A stretch of 64,000 bases of DNA from Liolophura sinensis (Eukaryota > Mollusca > Polyplacophora > Chitonida > Chitonidae). The position numbers and the translations under genes are program-made. The stretch lies in the NCBI RefSeq assembly GCF_032854445.1, contig NC_088295.1, positions 6,016,501 to 6,080,500 on the forward strand, in the 5' to 3' direction. The notes under the pieces were generated by a model. The model had not been told where the DNA came from, ran no database searches, and worked only from the letters and a program-made list of their open reading frames with translations. Positions 25,396 through 38,138 of this stretch are shown piece after piece; position 1 is the first letter of the stretch; every line of letters starts with the position of its first letter.

Positions 25396-27203
25396 TTGGA
25401 GGAAACCGCCAAAGTCACATGGGTAGTCGTGAAAACTCCTGCGCCTGGAGAAGCCATCTTACCATTTTTCTTGTCGAAGCCGATCACACCGATCATTGTA
25501 AACTGCATGCGGTTTCACCGGTTACGGCAGTTATTCGTGCTGCCCCCCAAAATCTTTGTAGGGTAGGCACTGGGTGGATCGATCCTGGGACTCTGACAGG
25601 GTATGTAGACACTGATTTTTTTTTTATCATTGTAGTAGCGGCGAAATGAGTCGGGCAGTTGCTGTGTGTCGCTAGGCAAGATATGCGAGTGATCATATGC
25701 ACGGGTTTCGAACTCGCCCTCGTCTTTTTTTGTAGTGTAAGTAGTAGGCTACATGTATGTCGTTAACATGGTTAAGAGTTCAGTTTGTTCACATAATTCT
25801 TTGGAAGTTGTCATTTCCACAGTGTTAACGTGTAGAGATTACAGGATGAATCACGTTTCACAATAAAGCTGCCAAGTCGTGCATTTTAGACTGGCACGAC
25901 AAACAGCAGGTGTTCTTATTACATGTAGTTGTTTGTGGCATTGATAGGTCCACGCTCTGATGAAGTCACAGTACATGTAGGGAGGGACAGTGATGATGTG
26001 ATCCGTATGCATTCTGCCAGGAAGTCACAGGGGGTAAATATCATTTCACCGTGTACATGCTTTATTGTGTTCAAATTCTGAATGACCAGTGTCATAAGAC
26101 TGATAACCTATATGGTTCTGCGACACAAATGTTTCATAAGACTGGCGAGCTTTATGGTAACTGTGGCAGTAATGAATGTTTGTGGACTGCAGAGAAATCC
26201 TAATGGTACTATCAACAATGATGTTACTGTGAACTGTAACCTGAATTACAAGTTACAGTTATGAACACTGCCGGTATGTGAGGTGTGTGTTATTGTCAGT
26301 GCAGACAATGTCTAATCTTAAGTTTTATTTTATGTTTTTTATCAGGTTTGTCTTTTGTCGTAAATTTTACACTAAAAATAAGATTCTGAAGTCCAAACGA
26401 GCTGACCTGAGTTATTCTGTCACAAATCAGTGCCGCCCCCTTGCTCTAATCTCTCAGCGCTGAGCTCCAAACGAGGCAGCAACAAGCACCATTTTTAAAG
26501 TATTCGAAATGACCCGACACCTCGTTTGATACCGCGTATCTCCCGACTTTGAGGCGGACGCTCTAAACATTAGGCCATCGTAAGAAATAAGTAGAATTAC
26601 CCATATAGGCCTCTCAGTGTACCGGAACCCAAATAATTCGAACCCTTTTCCTCACCCCTATATGGTAGGTTCATCCTGTCGTAGCTAGGCCAACGTCAAT
26701 ATTCTTGAGTAGGACCACCTGGTGGTAAACCTCGAGGAAATGAATAAATAAATAAATAAATTTGCCAATAGGAAAAATATGTCATCCACGAGAGCAAACA
26801 ATACGCTATACACACAGACACACATATGTAGGCCTATTTATGGACAATAACACCAGCCTTTGGTATCAAAAATAAAAACTTGGCAGGCCAAAGCCAAGAA
26901 ATCAAACATCGGTACCAGTATTAAAATGCATTTTTTTCTATTCAAGAAAGTTTTTGAAAAAAAAAAAGATAGAAGAAAAATACAAAACAAAACAAAAAAG
27001 AAACAAAAAAAAAAACAACAACATGAGATATGGCACCTTTACTTACAGTTTCTGTGATGATAACGACAGGCATTTTTTCTTGTCTTTCCCTTCAGGCCTC
27101 GATTTCGTTGACATGTTATGAAAGTATAGACACCGACTCGGCGTAGATCTCCCGCCCCCTCTGTCATGCAGTGTCAGCCAGCCTCGTTTCTGCTCAAAGC
27201 AAG
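25396..27203. other. Gap upstream of TMEM11, no further gene seen
   Basis: No supportable gene. A short AAAT tract at 26,742-26,761 suggests another SINE tail. Around 26,525-26,585 the minus strand has a tRNA-like stretch. An A-rich tract lies at 26,945-27,020. The promoter and 5' UTR of TMEM11 must fall in the last few hundred bases; the sequence from about 27,130 is richer in CG than its surroundings. Confidence 0.5.
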
Positions 27204-28282
27204 ATGGCAGAGGTCCAGAAAGGGTGAGAAACTTTGTGTGGAAGAAGTTGTGTAATCATTTTGGGTGGGTTGGTAAATGAATCGAAATTCATCGTGTGCA
27301 GGTTACAAGCCTACCACGCAAAAGGTGCACAGGCGCTACGTTGCTTTGACTGTCCCTGCACTTTGCTGGCCAGACGCGGCTAAAGTGTAACGGAAACTGG
27401 CTTCTCAATGGAGCTCTGTGGGAAAGTGTTGTGCTTTGTTTTACCAAATATTGTATGTTTTTCACATAATGAGGGTGGCTTTTTGTATCCATTTCAACAT
27501 AAATTAAGTTTTAAGGATGCACCTGGTTAAAGTTCTGTTAGAAACTATTCTGGATTTTGTCAACGATGTTTGCTTTTCAGTCATACTAATTGGTCTTCCA
27601 AATGTAACTTGTGGTTGTACCCATTTTAGATTCAAGCTTACGGTTGGAAATATGTTTGTCATTGTTGTCGGAAGGAGAAAAAAGACTTAGTGTTAAAACT
27701 CCAGAAATGTGTTTATATTTAGTGTGAGTCAGGCTGCTGTTTTTTTAAAAACAAATGTTGCTTTCTACTTCCAGGATAGAGAGGGAGGAGGATTATGTCA
27801 TTATCCGTGAGGTGTATGAGCATGAAGAGGCCCAAGAAGAGTTCGAAAGTGAGCTGGAAATTGCACTCGACAAACAAGCCAACATTATTATTATAGAGCC
27901 ATCAAAGCTTGGGGATGAAACTGCTCGCTGGATTACCGTAGGCAACTGTCTTCACAAGACAGCTGTGCTGGCAGGACTTAGCTCTATAGTCTCGGGGCTG
28001 GTGTGGCCAGATAAGCCGATCATCAGCGCCCCTCTGTGTGCCGTCAGCCTTACCTGTGCTGGAATCTATGCAATCTCCTGGCAGTTTGACCCCTGCTGTA
28101 AATACCAAGTAGAACATGATGTCAAAAGATTACAGAAACTGCCTCTGCATCAGTTGACTTCTAGCTCACCAGTAGTGCTACTGAGGCGAGATGACTCAAA
28201 GAGGAAAGCATTACACAATCTGTTTTCTCTGTCTGCCACTGCTTTGTGTGCTTGGAAGTTTTATCAATGGTATTATAGGTAG
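27204..28282 (+). CDS. TMEM11: TMEM11, mitochondrial membrane-organising protein (2 coding exons)
   Basis: Coding exons are 27204-27223 and 27775-28282, giving 175 residues (human about 192). Exon 1 encodes MAEVQK plus two bases of a glycine codon and ends at a GTGAGA donor; exon 2 follows TTCCAG and restores the frame as GGG, ATA, GAG. The diagnostic block DETARWITVGNCLHKTAVL and the later ISWQFDPCCKYQVEHDV, LTSSSPVVLLRRDDSKRK and LHN are nearly those of vertebrate TMEM11. Two hydrophobic segments (about residues 70-88 and 95-111) form the membrane hairpin. The family (Drosophila PMI) acts in mitochondrial membranes, shaping cristae and interacting with MICOS and BNIP3-type mitophagy receptors; this is family knowledge. 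The ATG at 27755 inside the open frame lies in the intron and is not the start. The downstream neighbour DHRS7B converges on it. Confidence 0.95.
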
Positions 28283-31200
28283 GAAATTATGAATGAAGTT
28301 AGTGTGAAGAGATGTATGGATTACATGCTGGTTTTCAGTGGTAAGGTTCTGCTGTCTTTACCACATAGGATGTGATATTCCATGGAGAACTGCGTTCCAG
28401 TGTAAATTTCCCGGTCAGTTTGATCATTCATATAACTGTGTTAACTCTGTTGATGTCATTTGTCAATTAATGGATATCATATGGTTCACACTTGGATCTT
28501 GATTATTCTTTTCACATTTAATCAAAACCTTGCATTTTGTGACCAGTAAACAGAAAATGACAAAAGCGACTTTCCAATAATTTACAAAGATGTGCTTTGA
28601 CTGTTCTCAGCGGACAAGTCCAGGTGACAGGTATATTTCTGGTTCAAGTTCATACACAATTCTGAAGAAACTAAGGACAGGCTGGTGATGCCCGGTTTTA
28701 ATAGCATGAAGTTGTCAACCCAGATATTGTTTCCATGGCAGAGTCAAGACTCTTGTAAGGATGATGTCTTGAATTAAATGTTTATTTTGTGAAGCCATAT
28801 GAAATTCAATCTTTCCCCATTTTGGTGTTTGTTCTTCATTTTATATGTACATACACTAGTTGACAGATTGTGGCATGCAGTCAGAAGGCTACATTAATTG
28901 ATGCGAAGTGACTGACAGCCATGTTTAAAACTGGGTTGATCGAAAATGACAGCAGCATAGTCACATGAAGAAAAGTGGGTTGATTTAAAGTGAATGTAAC
29001 ATGTATCGAATGCATATATGTACACAATGGTTGATTGATAATAGCTGTACAGTGAGTGATATGTCCATGCTAAGTATCAAGTGAATATGGCATAGTGACG
29101 TGTACAAGTTGGTTGATGTATAAAAGTGACTGTTACATGTAGTTTCAGGACTTCCTACAGCAAGCAACTCATGTCTTTTGAAAAAGCAGTGTCTTTTATA
29201 CCTCTCCCCTCTTTTTTTTTTCCCATTACTCGTAATAATGACTTACCTACACCTTTTTGAAATGGGTATGCCTTTGAAATGGGCCCAAGTGAATTACATG
29301 TACCTCCCTTGAGGGCACTCTTCCATTTAAATGGTGTCTTTGAAGGAGCAAGTTGTGGTTAGGCGGGACCACTTAAAATGGCAGGCTACGAGTGAGTTTT
29401 GAAGTAAAAGTGGAATTAGATACTTACATACACAGTAGTTGAAGACCTAGTTTCAAGAGGTGCATGTTTTACCTAATCTTGTGTTTGTTATTTCTCTCTT
29501 TTTTGTGACAAGGGAGGTAACTCAGAGGAGGCGTGTGGAGAGCACACTGTCAAAGCCACCAATACAACAGCTATTGAAAATCGTGTACAAATGATCTCTT
29601 GTAAATTAGCACTGCAGAGATAGGACAATAGGAGAAGAATTGGAAAGGAGACAAGGAAACAAAACTGCATTTGGACAGTTGGATTAGCCAGTTTCAGGGC
29701 TTCACAGAAAAATTTGATCAGTCAACACAGAATACTACCCTCAGAATAGGCATAACGCTTGAATAAACACCTTTAAATGTTTGCTGTGATGTCATGCCAT
29801 TGTGCAGTTATTTATTTTTCAAGAATCCACACTTGCGAGTGTGTGCTTTGAGTGGTGATTGTTGACAACTTGTACCACCTGAGTGTGCCTTCGATTGGTG
29901 TGCGGTAATGGAACTCAAACTCACGAACACAAGACTTTAAAACATTCCAATATCTCACTGAGCTATCCGGGAAGACCATAGAACCTTCTCCTTTTCGATG
30001 ACTTGAAACGTTTGTTGTGACATCAATCCTCTGTCTAACGTAAGAATGTTATATATGAAGGGTCCATTTGTTTCTTATCAATGTGAAATTTATTTTCTGA
30101 CAGTTCCATTCTTTGCTTTCATTTCAAACACACCCAATGTTGCCAGTGTGAGAAAAGGCAGAGTGGAGTCATTAATTCTCTTAGGCACTATAAGGAGTTT
30201 GTACCAAGGTGAACTGGTGGTTCTAATTTGTGGCATTCTGATTACAAACATTGTGGATATTTTTTGAGGCCTTGATATGTCAATGTGATAGAAATTGTGT
30301 AATCTACTATCAGACCTCACCAGATTATATGAAAGCTTCCATCAATTCAGATTTACTTTCCCGCATAACTAATCATGGACCGAGTCACTGTCCATAATCT
30401 TACACACCCAGTGTACATGTATGTTCAAGTAGTAACCTACATAGAGTACAACAAACTGAGCTCCCATTGGCTAAAGGCTCAAATGCTGTTGCTCTATAAC
30501 TTCATGTAACGCTGTCACGAAAGATCAACTATGCCTCGTATTATTTTCAACCATGCAAATACAGGCATTCATTGACCCTAAATGTGATGTAACATCTTTT
30601 TTTTATTTCCTTGAAACGACACCGCAGGATTCTTGAAAAAGAATTGATAGTTATTTTGTTACTACAAACACGTGTAAGTAAGAGAAACAACTCACAACAG
30701 TTGATGCTCCATTACATAAGCATGCAAAAAGGTTGTAGAATTGCGGTAACCTGAATCAGCTGGACCAATGGATATTGTCTAGTTTTAGCATTGTGTATAA
30801 TTCCATCATGTGTGTGCTGTTATATATGTCAGCAAAAGGAGTTTAAGGATACCATTCTTACAGTAAGCAGTCTGAAGGATAGTTTGCTTAGTAATTGGTG
30901 CAAGCGTGATATCCACATGATGCAGTACTTTCACCCTTGGCCAGTACAATATGACCAATGCTAGTAAAATGCAGTTGGAATGTGAGCATGCCGCCACTAT
31001 GGCTATAAAATATCTCCATTTAGATGGACTGATGGCTATCCTCAGCTCAAGTTATCCTATCTACAGTACCTATATGTAACTCTGAAAAGAAGACAATTTA
31101 GTTGTACAGTGCCAGAGAAGAAGTTTTTACGGTATTCCCCAGTTTGATACACAGCCACGTGTAATGTCAAAGCAGCACAGGGTAAGGACACCATAAACAA

Positions 31201-31616
31201 AATCAAGCTTCATAGCTACAAAGCATTAAGAGATTTTAATATTTCACAACCAATCTATCCTTGCCTAAAAGCATAAGGACCGGGCACAATGATGTAGGAA
31301 TCTGCGCCCAGTTTCATAGCTGCATACTTTTTTTAATGTACACTTGTACGATTATCAAATGATGTCTTTGTGAAACTGGCCCCTGGAAATCAGCACCATG
31401 TACACTTTTATATTGATGAACTGTATACAACTGCATAGCAACTTACTTGTCCTGCACAACTGACTACATCAATACCATATTGTTGGCTAAAATGTTTTGA
31501 TTAACAGTTGTATTTTAAATATTTCAAATGCAATTACGACAAATAAAGCATTTGAAACTTGCCATAATTTGAACATCCAGTATAACGTCCATGTTGAAAT
31601 ATTGCTACATCTATTC

Positions 31617-31657
<41 letters not shown>

Positions 31658-31701
31658 CACACACACACAATCACAATACACTATTTGTTTTCACTTCTGC
31701 A
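28283..31701. other. Intergenic region between TMEM11 and DHRS7B
   Basis: This holds the 3' UTRs of the two convergent genes; I cannot place poly(A) sites with confidence. A tRNA-like head on the minus strand at about 29,895-29,985 (CCCGGATAGCTCAGTGAG, then GAGTTTGAGTTCC) suggests a decayed SINE. It lacks an acceptor-stem match and is not called as a tRNA gene. No other coding region is supported. Confidence 0.6.
31623..31652. repeat. (TA)n then (CA)n microsatellite
   Basis: About 15 TA dinucleotides followed by a short ACACAC run, just beyond the stop codon of DHRS7B (in its 3' UTR on the minus strand). Confidence 0.95.
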
Positions 31702-34700
31702 CTATTTGTTCTCATCTCTGTATTTTTTGGCCCGTTTTAGCATGATCCAGAAGAACAAGGATGGTAGCAGAGTCCTGATATATATAGCCAGCTTATGTGT
31801 TATGGACGAGAGCACAACATCCTGATGTCTGTATGTCACAGTCTGTAAAACTGCCTGGGCTGCTTCCTGGGGTGTCATCCCAGAGGCTGTGGTCTTGTCA
31901 ATCACTGCAAATGTAATGAGCACATCTACCACAAATTTCACCTCAGATAACACAATCATGAACAAAAAAATGACTCGGTGTTTCTTCCATCTTTTTCTTC
32001 GGAACTTTGTTAACACGAGTTTCAAAAAGCTGTCAACAGTGTGCTGCCGAAAGCCATTATGTTGTCTGAATGTACATCTAATGTGTTTACCACAGAGTAC
32101 TGAATGACGACAGCTTAGGTTGTATAATATAAATCTGAGTTTTGACAGACATAAGTGCCATGGCTGTTATAATGTGTATGCGTATATGGCTGTTATAATT
32201 CCATACCTCCATGTAAAGAGCCATCTCCCCTGACAGCATTGCGGGAGAGGTTCGTGCTGATGTAGCCTGGACTGACCACGCACACATCCACACCTCTCTC
32301 GGCTGTCTCTGCTCGCAGACAGTCTGAGAAAGCCTGAAGAGCGTGTTTTGCTGAAGAGTCTTAAGGAAACACAAGAGACAAGAATGTACATGATCATGTA
32401 GACTAACCACCGATGTAAAATATAGTCTAATTTATAGAGACATATCTTTTCAGAAATACGTGTATGTCTTTTGGCTTCAAAAATGTTATGGATTCTTAAT
32501 TTACTGGATGGTGATTGTTGCTAAGAAAATATTCCAGTAATTATCCCCCAACATGTAATCTTGTCTTATTTTCATCTGCAATACACGACAAGGGAGATAA
32601 TCCAAGTAAAACTGGAACAAGGGACATAATTTTGGGATCTTATGTTCCAATAACTGTACCACATTAATACAACTCCCTTTTACGAGTTTAACAATATGAA
32701 AGCAATGTAAAGCTAATACGTGTGAATTGCAATATATGATTTGATCAAAGGCTGACTCACATGCAGATCTGTAGGGAATGGAAACCTTTCCCTGCATACT
32801 GCTAATGAACACTATCATCCCCTTCTTTTGCTGGACCATAACTGGTAGAATTTCTGGAATGAAAACATCCATAAACTTCATCAAGAAATATACAACATCT
32901 AAAGGCAGAACACTACTATTCGCACAGTGTATGTAAATAGATTCAGGTAATATTATGCAGAGCAAAACTACCATATGCTCTATGTTAAAGCCTATACATC
33001 GAATGAGACACCCTCTCATGTTCTCACTTGGAATTTGTGTTCACAGTAATACATGGACAGTCTGTGACATATCAAGTGACAGAGTAATAAGACTCCAAAT
33101 TTTCTGTGATCCTGGTGGCCTAGAACTTGTTCATTGTTGCTCTCAACTTTCTTTAATGTTGACATATCACACAAAACAGTGTATGGAGTCTTACAGATGT
33201 AATTGGCTAATTTTAGTTAGCTACATATGCAATTGCAATTTGATTTAAATAGCTAACAAAGGTTGTTTCACAGATAGAATGATTTTGAGGGGCCTTGTCC
33301 TTAAACTTATATGGTAGAAGAATATGCTAATAGCCCAAGATACATACATGTACAGTACAGAACAGGGCCCAGTTTCTGGTTGCCGTGAAAGTTAAGTGAA
33401 CGTAACGTTATAAGAGTGCTTCGTGAAACTGAGTCCAGGTACATTTCTACAAACAATTACCTTTAGTCAGTGCAATCTGGCCAAAAAAATTAACCTCCAT
33501 CAATTTTCGGTACACATCCATATTTGTGTGTTCTATCTCCCCTCTGTAGCTGATGCCTGCATTGTTGATGAGGATATCCAACACACCATATAAAGCTACA
33601 ATTGATGCCATTTTTTCCTGGAGGGATGAAGCATCTGTGATGTCTAAAACTGCTAACTCTGGTGGGTGAACCTTTCAAAGAAGAAAATAACACAATGGTA
33701 CAGTGATGCTTTATGAAGTTACATGTATATGTATGTACACATTACAAAATACATGTATTCCATTTTTTTTTTTACACTCACTATTCTAAAATTCTTAATT
33801 TGTGTGACAACTATCAGGTTTATGGACAGGTGAAGCTGTTTAGTGCACAGAAGAGACCCATGCACCTCAAAACAGCAGGTACATCACCAAAATACGGAGC
33901 CAAAACTGCTGTCAAATTGAAAAATTGGGAATTGAAAACCTCCGATAAGGTAACAACCATCCTAACATGATTGTTACTTTATATCGTGTAGGCTACTGCA
34001 TAAACAACCAAAATCTTCCAGTGTTGCTAATACTTTGTCATTCTTGACGTCAGTTTTAGTCAGCAGATCATCTTTTACACGCTGTAATTCCTTCCCTCGC
34101 CTTCCTGCTAGGATCAACTTGCAGCCTGCTCTATAGAATGCGTGGGCACAGGCTGAAACAAATACACGGAAATACTCTCTTAGTGTAGAATTCATTAAAC
34201 ATTTCAGCGGTCATTTTGTTTCATATTTCATACCCACAATAATAATCCGTAAAAATTTCATTTTTGTATGCATTACAATGAGTCATTCACATATCATCAT
34301 ATATTCACATTTAATGATTTTTCATCAAGTTATGACCCAGGAGTCTCTCACCAATGCGGTCGCTGTGAGTTCAACTCCAGCTCATGCTGGCTTTCTCTCC
34401 GGCCGTATGTGGGAAGGTCTGTCAGCTACCTCCGGATGGTCGTGGGTTTCCCCCGGGTTCTGCCCGGTTTCCGCCCACCATAATGCTGGCCGCCGTCGTA
34501 TAAGTGACATATTCTTGAGTATGGCGTAAAACACCAATCAAAAAAAAAAAAAAAAAAAAAAAATCAAGTTATGTCTTGATTAGCTTTGGACAGGATGGTG
34601 GTGAGCTCTTGCAGAAATTCGGTAGACCGTGGAGGTGTTAGCAGTTTATGGTTTGGTAGATTTTGGTATTACATCACCACTGCAGTGCTGGGCTATCACA

Positions 34701-34870
34701 TGGACCCAGACAAAAGGGTACCTACCTTCCCCTAGACCGGAACTCGCCCCGGTAATAAGGACAACCTTGTTCCTCAGGCACAGTTTTTTCCTACCACAGA
34801 ATCTGATGAGCAGATAAACGATGGTAATAGGGAGCAGAAAGCTCCCTGCAATTTTCCACACCAGAGCCAT
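31702..34870 (-). CDS. DHRS7B: DHRS7B, short-chain dehydrogenase/reductase (6 coding exons)
   Basis: Coding exons in order: 34870-34726, 34152-34034, 33671-33461, 32853-32761, 32359-32207, 31904-31702. All junctions are GT-AG with matching phases (1,0,1,1,1), giving 924 bases and 307 residues (human about 325). An N-terminal membrane anchor (about residues 5-24) precedes a classical SDR fold: cofactor loop [17 protein letters not shown], the SS of FISSMQGK, catalytic Y-x3-K as YSSAK, then [11 protein letters not shown]. The C-terminal half ([32 protein letters not shown]) separates DHRS7B from DHRS7. The vertebrate protein (PexRAP) reduces acyl/alkyl-DHAP in ether-lipid synthesis at peroxisomes and ER; the same role here is inference. 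Intron 1 carries a young SINE. Confidence 0.95.
34324..34573 (+). mobile_element. SINE family 1 with target-site duplication, in DHRS7B intron 1
   Basis: The body, about 34335-34562, is bounded by an 11 bp direct repeat, ATCAAGTTATG, at 34324-34334 and 34563-34573. It contains CACCAATGCGGTCGCTGTGA, CTCATGCTGGC, TTTCCCCCGGG, CCACCATAATGCTGGCCGCC, GGCGTAAAACACCAATCAAA and a poly(A) of about 22. The tRNA head is absent, so this is a 5'-truncated insertion, antisense to DHRS7B. The perfect duplication and pure tail point to a recent event. It is the best reference copy of this family in the window. Confidence 0.93.
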
Positions 34871-37754
34871 GTAACTGCCTATAATGTGGTACGTAGGGGT
34901 ACTACTACTCGTGGTATTACTGTACTAGCACTCTGGGGTAATGTAAGTGTAAACTATATGGTATGGTAACCCGTGCCACATTGGGGGAATCTCAATGACA
35001 AACGCCTGTCACTGGAATATATTTACTTGCATCCTCCTGCGTCATCCAACATAACGTCTTGACAACATTTAACAAAAACTACAATTAGTTTCATGCTGAC
35101 AATGAAACCACAGAAAATCTCTACTCTTCCATTCCGTCGGCGTACACTACGCGCCACAACATACCCAGTAGTACATCTAAATTCAAGAACTGAATTTGTG
35201 ATGGAACGGATTCGGTGGATAATTTGATGGTAGTATTGCGTGGACTCTTTGTTTCTTTCTCCGCCTGTGCATTTTGGCTACTGTGGAAGCTGGATAAGAC
35301 CATCCTATTACCAACGTTCCCTTGTCCGGCAATGGCACGAAGTGATATGTTACAATGATGCGGAGCGATGGCACAGGGGCACGAAAACTAGAGACTGCAC
35401 GCAGCGATGGCACGATTATGTGATCGTTTAGTGCCATCGTACCGTAGCCTCGTGTCATCGTGGCATCGCTTCGTGACATCGTGCCATCGCTTCGTGCCAC
35501 CGTGCTATCGGCTTTAAGACAAGTGACGCGGTGCATCATGGTATGTACACTTAATACTATGGTCTTTCAGCCGCTTGCATTCAGCTATTTGTAAAAATCA
35601 TGTGTAGATCAACTTGTGTTGTTAGGTGTCGCTGATTAAAGACATGGTTCGATGGCACGATGATGGCTCTATCCCGCTTCCATAGACTATAGATAAAAAA
35701 AATTGCTAACAAATTTGTTAACACTAACATTTTAGTTTTGACTGCATGAGTTGGGTTGGTCCTAAACATGCATGCATTTAATTGTGCTATTCCATCCCCT
35801 AGGCCTAAGGCTACTAGTAAATTGCAAGGTAGCGTAAGTTGTGGTGTAGCTACAGGCATATTCAGACCTTTTGAACCTTTTGAATGTACTTTTGCAACAA
35901 AGTCTGCATTCATGCTTGGGGTTTTACGTCGTATATACTTATCTAGACAGGCTCAACAATTTTTTTCTGTCATTAGCTGTCTTGTGTACCAGAGTGAGCC
36001 CATGCCGCCAGAGTGCTACTGCCACTAAAGTATCATGACGAAGATATCAGACACGACACCCCACCATGTCACATTATGCTGACACCGGGCTAACCTGTCC
36101 CATTTTCTTGCACTATAACCTCTCAGTGATGTGCCATTTTCAAAGACCCGATCATGGTTACGGATGCTGTAACCAATAGGCAAGCAAAGAGGTGGCCCTG
36201 TAAGTGCAGTGTCGGTCTATATATACAGCGGCGAAGTCAGACATCTCTTAAAAAAAAAAAAAACAACAACGTCGTTGTCATGCTCACTTTAGGTTAAAAC
36301 AAGCAATATCACTTCACTGACCTAATGCATGGTTGAACCTGGGATCAAACCTGGCTCGGGTCATACCAAAGACTTTAAAAAAAAAAGGCAAGTGTTGCTG
36401 CTTCGCTTGGCGCTCAGTTTAGAGTAAGGAAACAGGGCTGGTTGAATGTAACGTGACGCAGTATTTGTACATACACATAGTGACTCCTCGTCGTCATATG
36501 ACTGAAAAATTGCATTGTGCAACGTAAAGCGGCAGGCATAAACATACTGGTACATACATAAAACAAAGAAGGATATAACAACGTACAGGCAAGAGCAGAT
36601 ATGTTGTCACACTCTCTACAGGTTACAAAGCAATGAACGAAATAACAGGGTACAAGCAAGAGCGGATACCTTGAAGTTGTCACACTCACAATGGGTTACC
36701 AATTAATTATTTTTTATTTATTTGATTGTTGCTTAAAGCCATACTTTTCACTTTAGCGTATAGAACGAGTGTGTTCTGATGTTTAGGTTTGAAACCTGAG
36801 TTCAAAATTTCGGTTTTATTTAACCCATTTTCAAAAATGAATTTCTTCAAAATGGTTTTAGTAGAGTCGAAAAATAACATATTAATATTAAATAAAGCTG
36901 TAATGTGAAGAGAGAAGCAGTCGACAGTTCCCTGCTCTGCAATTTGTGGTTTGGGTAGAAATGGGAAACAATTGGTCAATGTCCAAATGTAATATCTGGT
37001 AAATATATTTAACAGTGCGAAGCACGACAAAGGGTTCGAAACCCGAGACTGGTAATCTATAGAATCAATAAATTCCAAAGGAACACTATATCATTGGCAC
37101 AGTTTCACGTGTACGACGAGTAAAAACCGCAGATTAGTTCGTCGAATGTCAGTTTTGCATCCCGTGTCAGACTCTTTCTAATGAACCTCCAAAAACACAA
37201 ACCATTGAAGACATACTTTGACTGATCTTGCCATCACCTCCCCAGCTGAACAGTCCAGAATGTACTAAACCCTAGCCTAGAAATATCAACAAAGAGGAGA
37301 GTATCACAGTAAACATATTGAGTAAATCCACAATTAAGAAACGTTGAAACTTAAAAACAAAGTTACATATTGTATTGCTTTGTAATTTTATTCGAAGTAA
37401 ACCGCATATAACATGTCAAGCTGTATGTTCTTCCGCAGAGATATATTTCACCACATGTGTAGACCCAGTCAATGTCACCAAAGCACTAGAGACAAATCTG
37501 CGGAAAGGGGCGACCTGCTGACGGTGCAGGCCAGCGGAAACCCGCTGGCGTGTCACAGACAAAGGATTGAAGCTGCAGAATAAGCCTTGGGTTTAGATTT
37601 GAACGATTTTAGAAATCAGAGATAAGGCCTTCAGAACTCTAGGGCAGGTAACCGAGTTTGTTTTGACAAATTATGCAGTCCTGCAACATCTTAATTATTC
37701 AGATTTCTGGCGCTTCCAGTACCGTTCACACAATAACATACTAGTAGAATCAAG
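34871..37754. other. Intergenic region between DHRS7B and iGluR-A
   Basis: No gene is supported. At about 35,325-35,510 there are short tandem repeats of a CGTGCCATCGCTT type (about 20 bp). Frames at 35756-36028 (plus) and 36707-37078 (minus) are uninterrupted but unrecognisable. The last few hundred bases should include the former promoter and 5' UTR of iGluR-A. Confidence 0.5.
36330..36535 (+). mobile_element. SINE family 2 relic
   Basis: It has a box-B-like GGTTGAACCTGGGATCAAAC, then CAAAGACTT, CTTCGCTTGGCGCTCAG, and the tail motif CATATGACTGAAAAATTG followed by a decayed AACGTAAAG. The order matches the 21.4-21.8 kb copy in opposite orientation. Confidence 0.72.
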
Positions 37755-37854
37755 ATGGCGACCAGCAGAGACAGTTTGTATTTGTCCGTTACAACACTAA
37801 TATTCTTACCCTGTGTCATATCTAGATTATCCCACGCCAGAAAACCTAAGATTG
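37755..37854 (+). pseudogene. iGluR-A exon 1: signal peptide
   Basis: It encodes MATSRDSLYLSVTTLIFLPC followed by VISRLSHARKPKI and one base, then a GTAAGT donor. The basic/polar start, hydrophobic core and small residues before the mature end fit a secretory signal peptide. KIG continues into exon 2 as the first beta strand of the amino-terminal domain. This exon is intact. Confidence 0.75.
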
Positions 37855-37994
37855 GTAAGTCAAACAAGTTTTGTCTGAAATATTCTCTCACAGTTAAGAA
37901 ATTAAGCTACACTTAAATTTCATTTGTGTCCTGAATATCAACACTTCTTCCAATGTGTAAATAACACATACCCATCTCTGTCCCAATGATTCAG

Positions 37995-38138
37995 GCATGC
38001 TGTACAGGGGTGCCACACGGCCATGTTTCTCCGAGGGGAATGTCTGATCCACGCTGTCTCTGGTCGAGGATGGCACGAGTCCACAGGTTCTGTGGCGTGA
38101 GGTGAACCACACCAATTCTGTGCTGGCCGCTAGAGATG
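37995..38138 (+). pseudogene. iGluR-A exon 2: ATD lobe 1, with in-frame TGA
   Basis: It lies between TTCAG and GTGAGT, and phase 1 on both sides fits its neighbours. It reads GMLYRGATRPCFSEGNV, TGA (38045-38047), then STLSLVEDGTSPQVLWREVN and HTNSVLAARD, running into VCDLVEAAVRGLITVLPH in exon 3. The frame is the same before and after the TGA, so this is a point nonsense change rather than a shift. The usual long helix between the first strand and the second half is short or missing. Confidence 0.7.

Noticed and set aside
27755-27774. ATG at 27755 as the TMEM11 start
   Set aside because: The first seven codons are a polypyrimidine tract and TTCCAG acceptor; the upstream exon at 27204-27223 joins in phase and gives a family-like N-terminus.
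29895-29985. A tRNA gene on the minus strand
   Set aside because: Box A and box B resemblances are present, but I cannot pair an acceptor stem or a clean anticodon arm; a SINE head relic is more likely.
35756-36028. Small plus-strand gene of 90 codons
   Set aside because: No family resemblance, no supporting splice sites and no conservation evidence; left as unassigned sequence.
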